This document shows positions 6,561 to 7,104 of a stretch of 7,104 nucleotides of DNA, piece after piece. The stretch is taken from assembly GCA_022448645.1 (NCBI GenBank), contig JAKVBZ010000157.1, forward strand, positions 1-7,104, written 5' to 3'. The DNA is from Pirellulaceae bacterium. Lineage in GTDB: Bacteria; Planctomycetota; Planctomycetia; Pirellulales; Pirellulaceae. Position 1 is the first letter of the stretch. Each line of letters opens with the position of its first letter. The notes below the pieces were generated by a model that did not search any database, was not told the DNA's origin, and was given only the letters and a program-made list of their open reading frames with translations. The translations under genes and the position numbers were made by a program.

Positions 6561-7104
6561 TTAATGCGTCAACGTGTATGCCAACAAGTTTGCGTTAACT
6601 TGTCGTGCATTGTCAATTTCGTTTCCACCACAGCAACAACAGTCGTCACTCACCTTACCACTGTCATTCAGTCCATCACTGGTAAAAATCAATACCACTT
6701 TGCCATCAATCTCAAGACCTTCCAGAAAAGCCTCCTTACCTCCTCCCAGGTCCAAGAAGTCCACTTTGTAGACGGTACTGAAGACGGGATGAGTCCGATC
6801 GAGGCGCTGCAGTTGTAAGTCCGGATAGACTTTGGCAATTTCATCATGAAAGCTTTTCGACCACTGGCGGTTACTACAGCCAGCCGAGGCAATGATAAAC
6901 CCGCCATTAGAGAGGTACATACGGATCGCATCACGTTGCAACTGAGTCAAGCTGAAGGTGCCTTCGCCAGTCATCACGCAAAATGGGTATTCATACAGTT
7001 CTGACGACTCCAGTTTGACAGGATAAAAGAATTCATCCACCACAATATTCGTGTCTTTCTTTATCTGTTTGAGGAATTCAGAGCTAAAACATACAGAAGT
7101 TTTT
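6561..7104 (-). CDS. DUF4159 domain protein, C-terminal part (cut by the window edge)
   Basis: The frame is open from the right edge to a TAA at 6561-6563, giving about 181 residues of a longer protein; the true start lies beyond 7104. A GTG at 7043 is in frame but is not a natural start, because the domain-like sequence continues upstream of it (SSEFLKQIKKDTNIVVDEFF). Seen: YPFCVMTGEG, then a helix leading to YLSNGGFIIASAGC, then a SFHDEIAKVYPD segment, HPVF, and a closing VNANLLAYTLTH. This order matches the DUF4159 family, common in planctomycetes, whose biochemical function I do not know; the fold recalls glutamine-amidotransferase-like domains. Four consecutive cysteines (codons 6630-6641), followed by GGNEI, lie near the end and could bind metal. 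Cellular location cannot be judged without the N-terminus. Confidence 0.8.
   Translation of the reverse strand, partial: KTSVCFSSEFLKQIKKDTNIVVDEFFYPVKLESSELYEYPFCVMTGEGTFSLTQLQRDAIRMYLSNGGFIIASAGCSNRQWSKSFHDEIAKVYPDLQLQRLDRTHPVFSTVYKVDFLDLGGGKEAFLEGLEIDGKVVLIFTSDGLNDSGKVSDDCCCCGGNEIDNARQVNANLLAYTLTH

Overview
The window looks like chromosomal DNA of a planctomycete or close relative. The clues are a DUF4159 protein, a secreted thioredoxin-fold protein with a HEAT-like tail, a PTPMT1-like phosphatase and a PMI-like cupin protein beside lutABC. Shine-Dalgarno sequences are weak or absent at several starts, and base composition is balanced by eye. This assignment is an inference from gene content; no rRNA or other marker gene is present.

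Layout. Bases 1-761 hold no convincing gene and probably form the 5' region of the next transcription unit. On the + strand, 762-4771 is a compact four-gene run: a 416-residue cupin protein resembling phosphomannose isomerases, then lutA, lutB and lutC. The cupin-lutA gap is 44 bases, lutA and lutB share one base (TGATG), and lutB and lutC overlap by 14 bases. A FadR-subfamily-like palindrome lies in the 44-base gap. Bases 4772-4981 separate convergent units. On the - strand, read from the right edge leftward, come the C-terminal part of a DUF4159 gene (cut by the window edge), a 317-base leader containing a tandem repeat of about 25 bases, an exported thioredoxin-like protein, and a dual-specificity phosphatase whose ATG overlaps the thioredoxin stop (ATGA).

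How the genes work together. LutABC is the iron-sulfur L-lactate oxidation system: LutA carries the CCG cysteine motifs, LutB a LUD domain plus ferredoxin-like cysteines, and LutC a LUD domain. Together they oxidise L-lactate to pyruvate. The cupin protein may act on a sugar or sugar acid whose breakdown yields lactaldehyde or lactate, as in deoxysugar catabolism; this is inferred only from fold and position. The - strand thioredoxin and phosphatase genes are translationally coupled, but their products probably sit on different sides of the membrane, so a shared job is not established.

No mobile element, CRISPR array, tRNA or rRNA was seen. I found no clearly new system. The most interesting items are the cupin-lut association with its operator-like site, the coupled thioredoxin/phosphatase pair, and the repeat-bearing leader.
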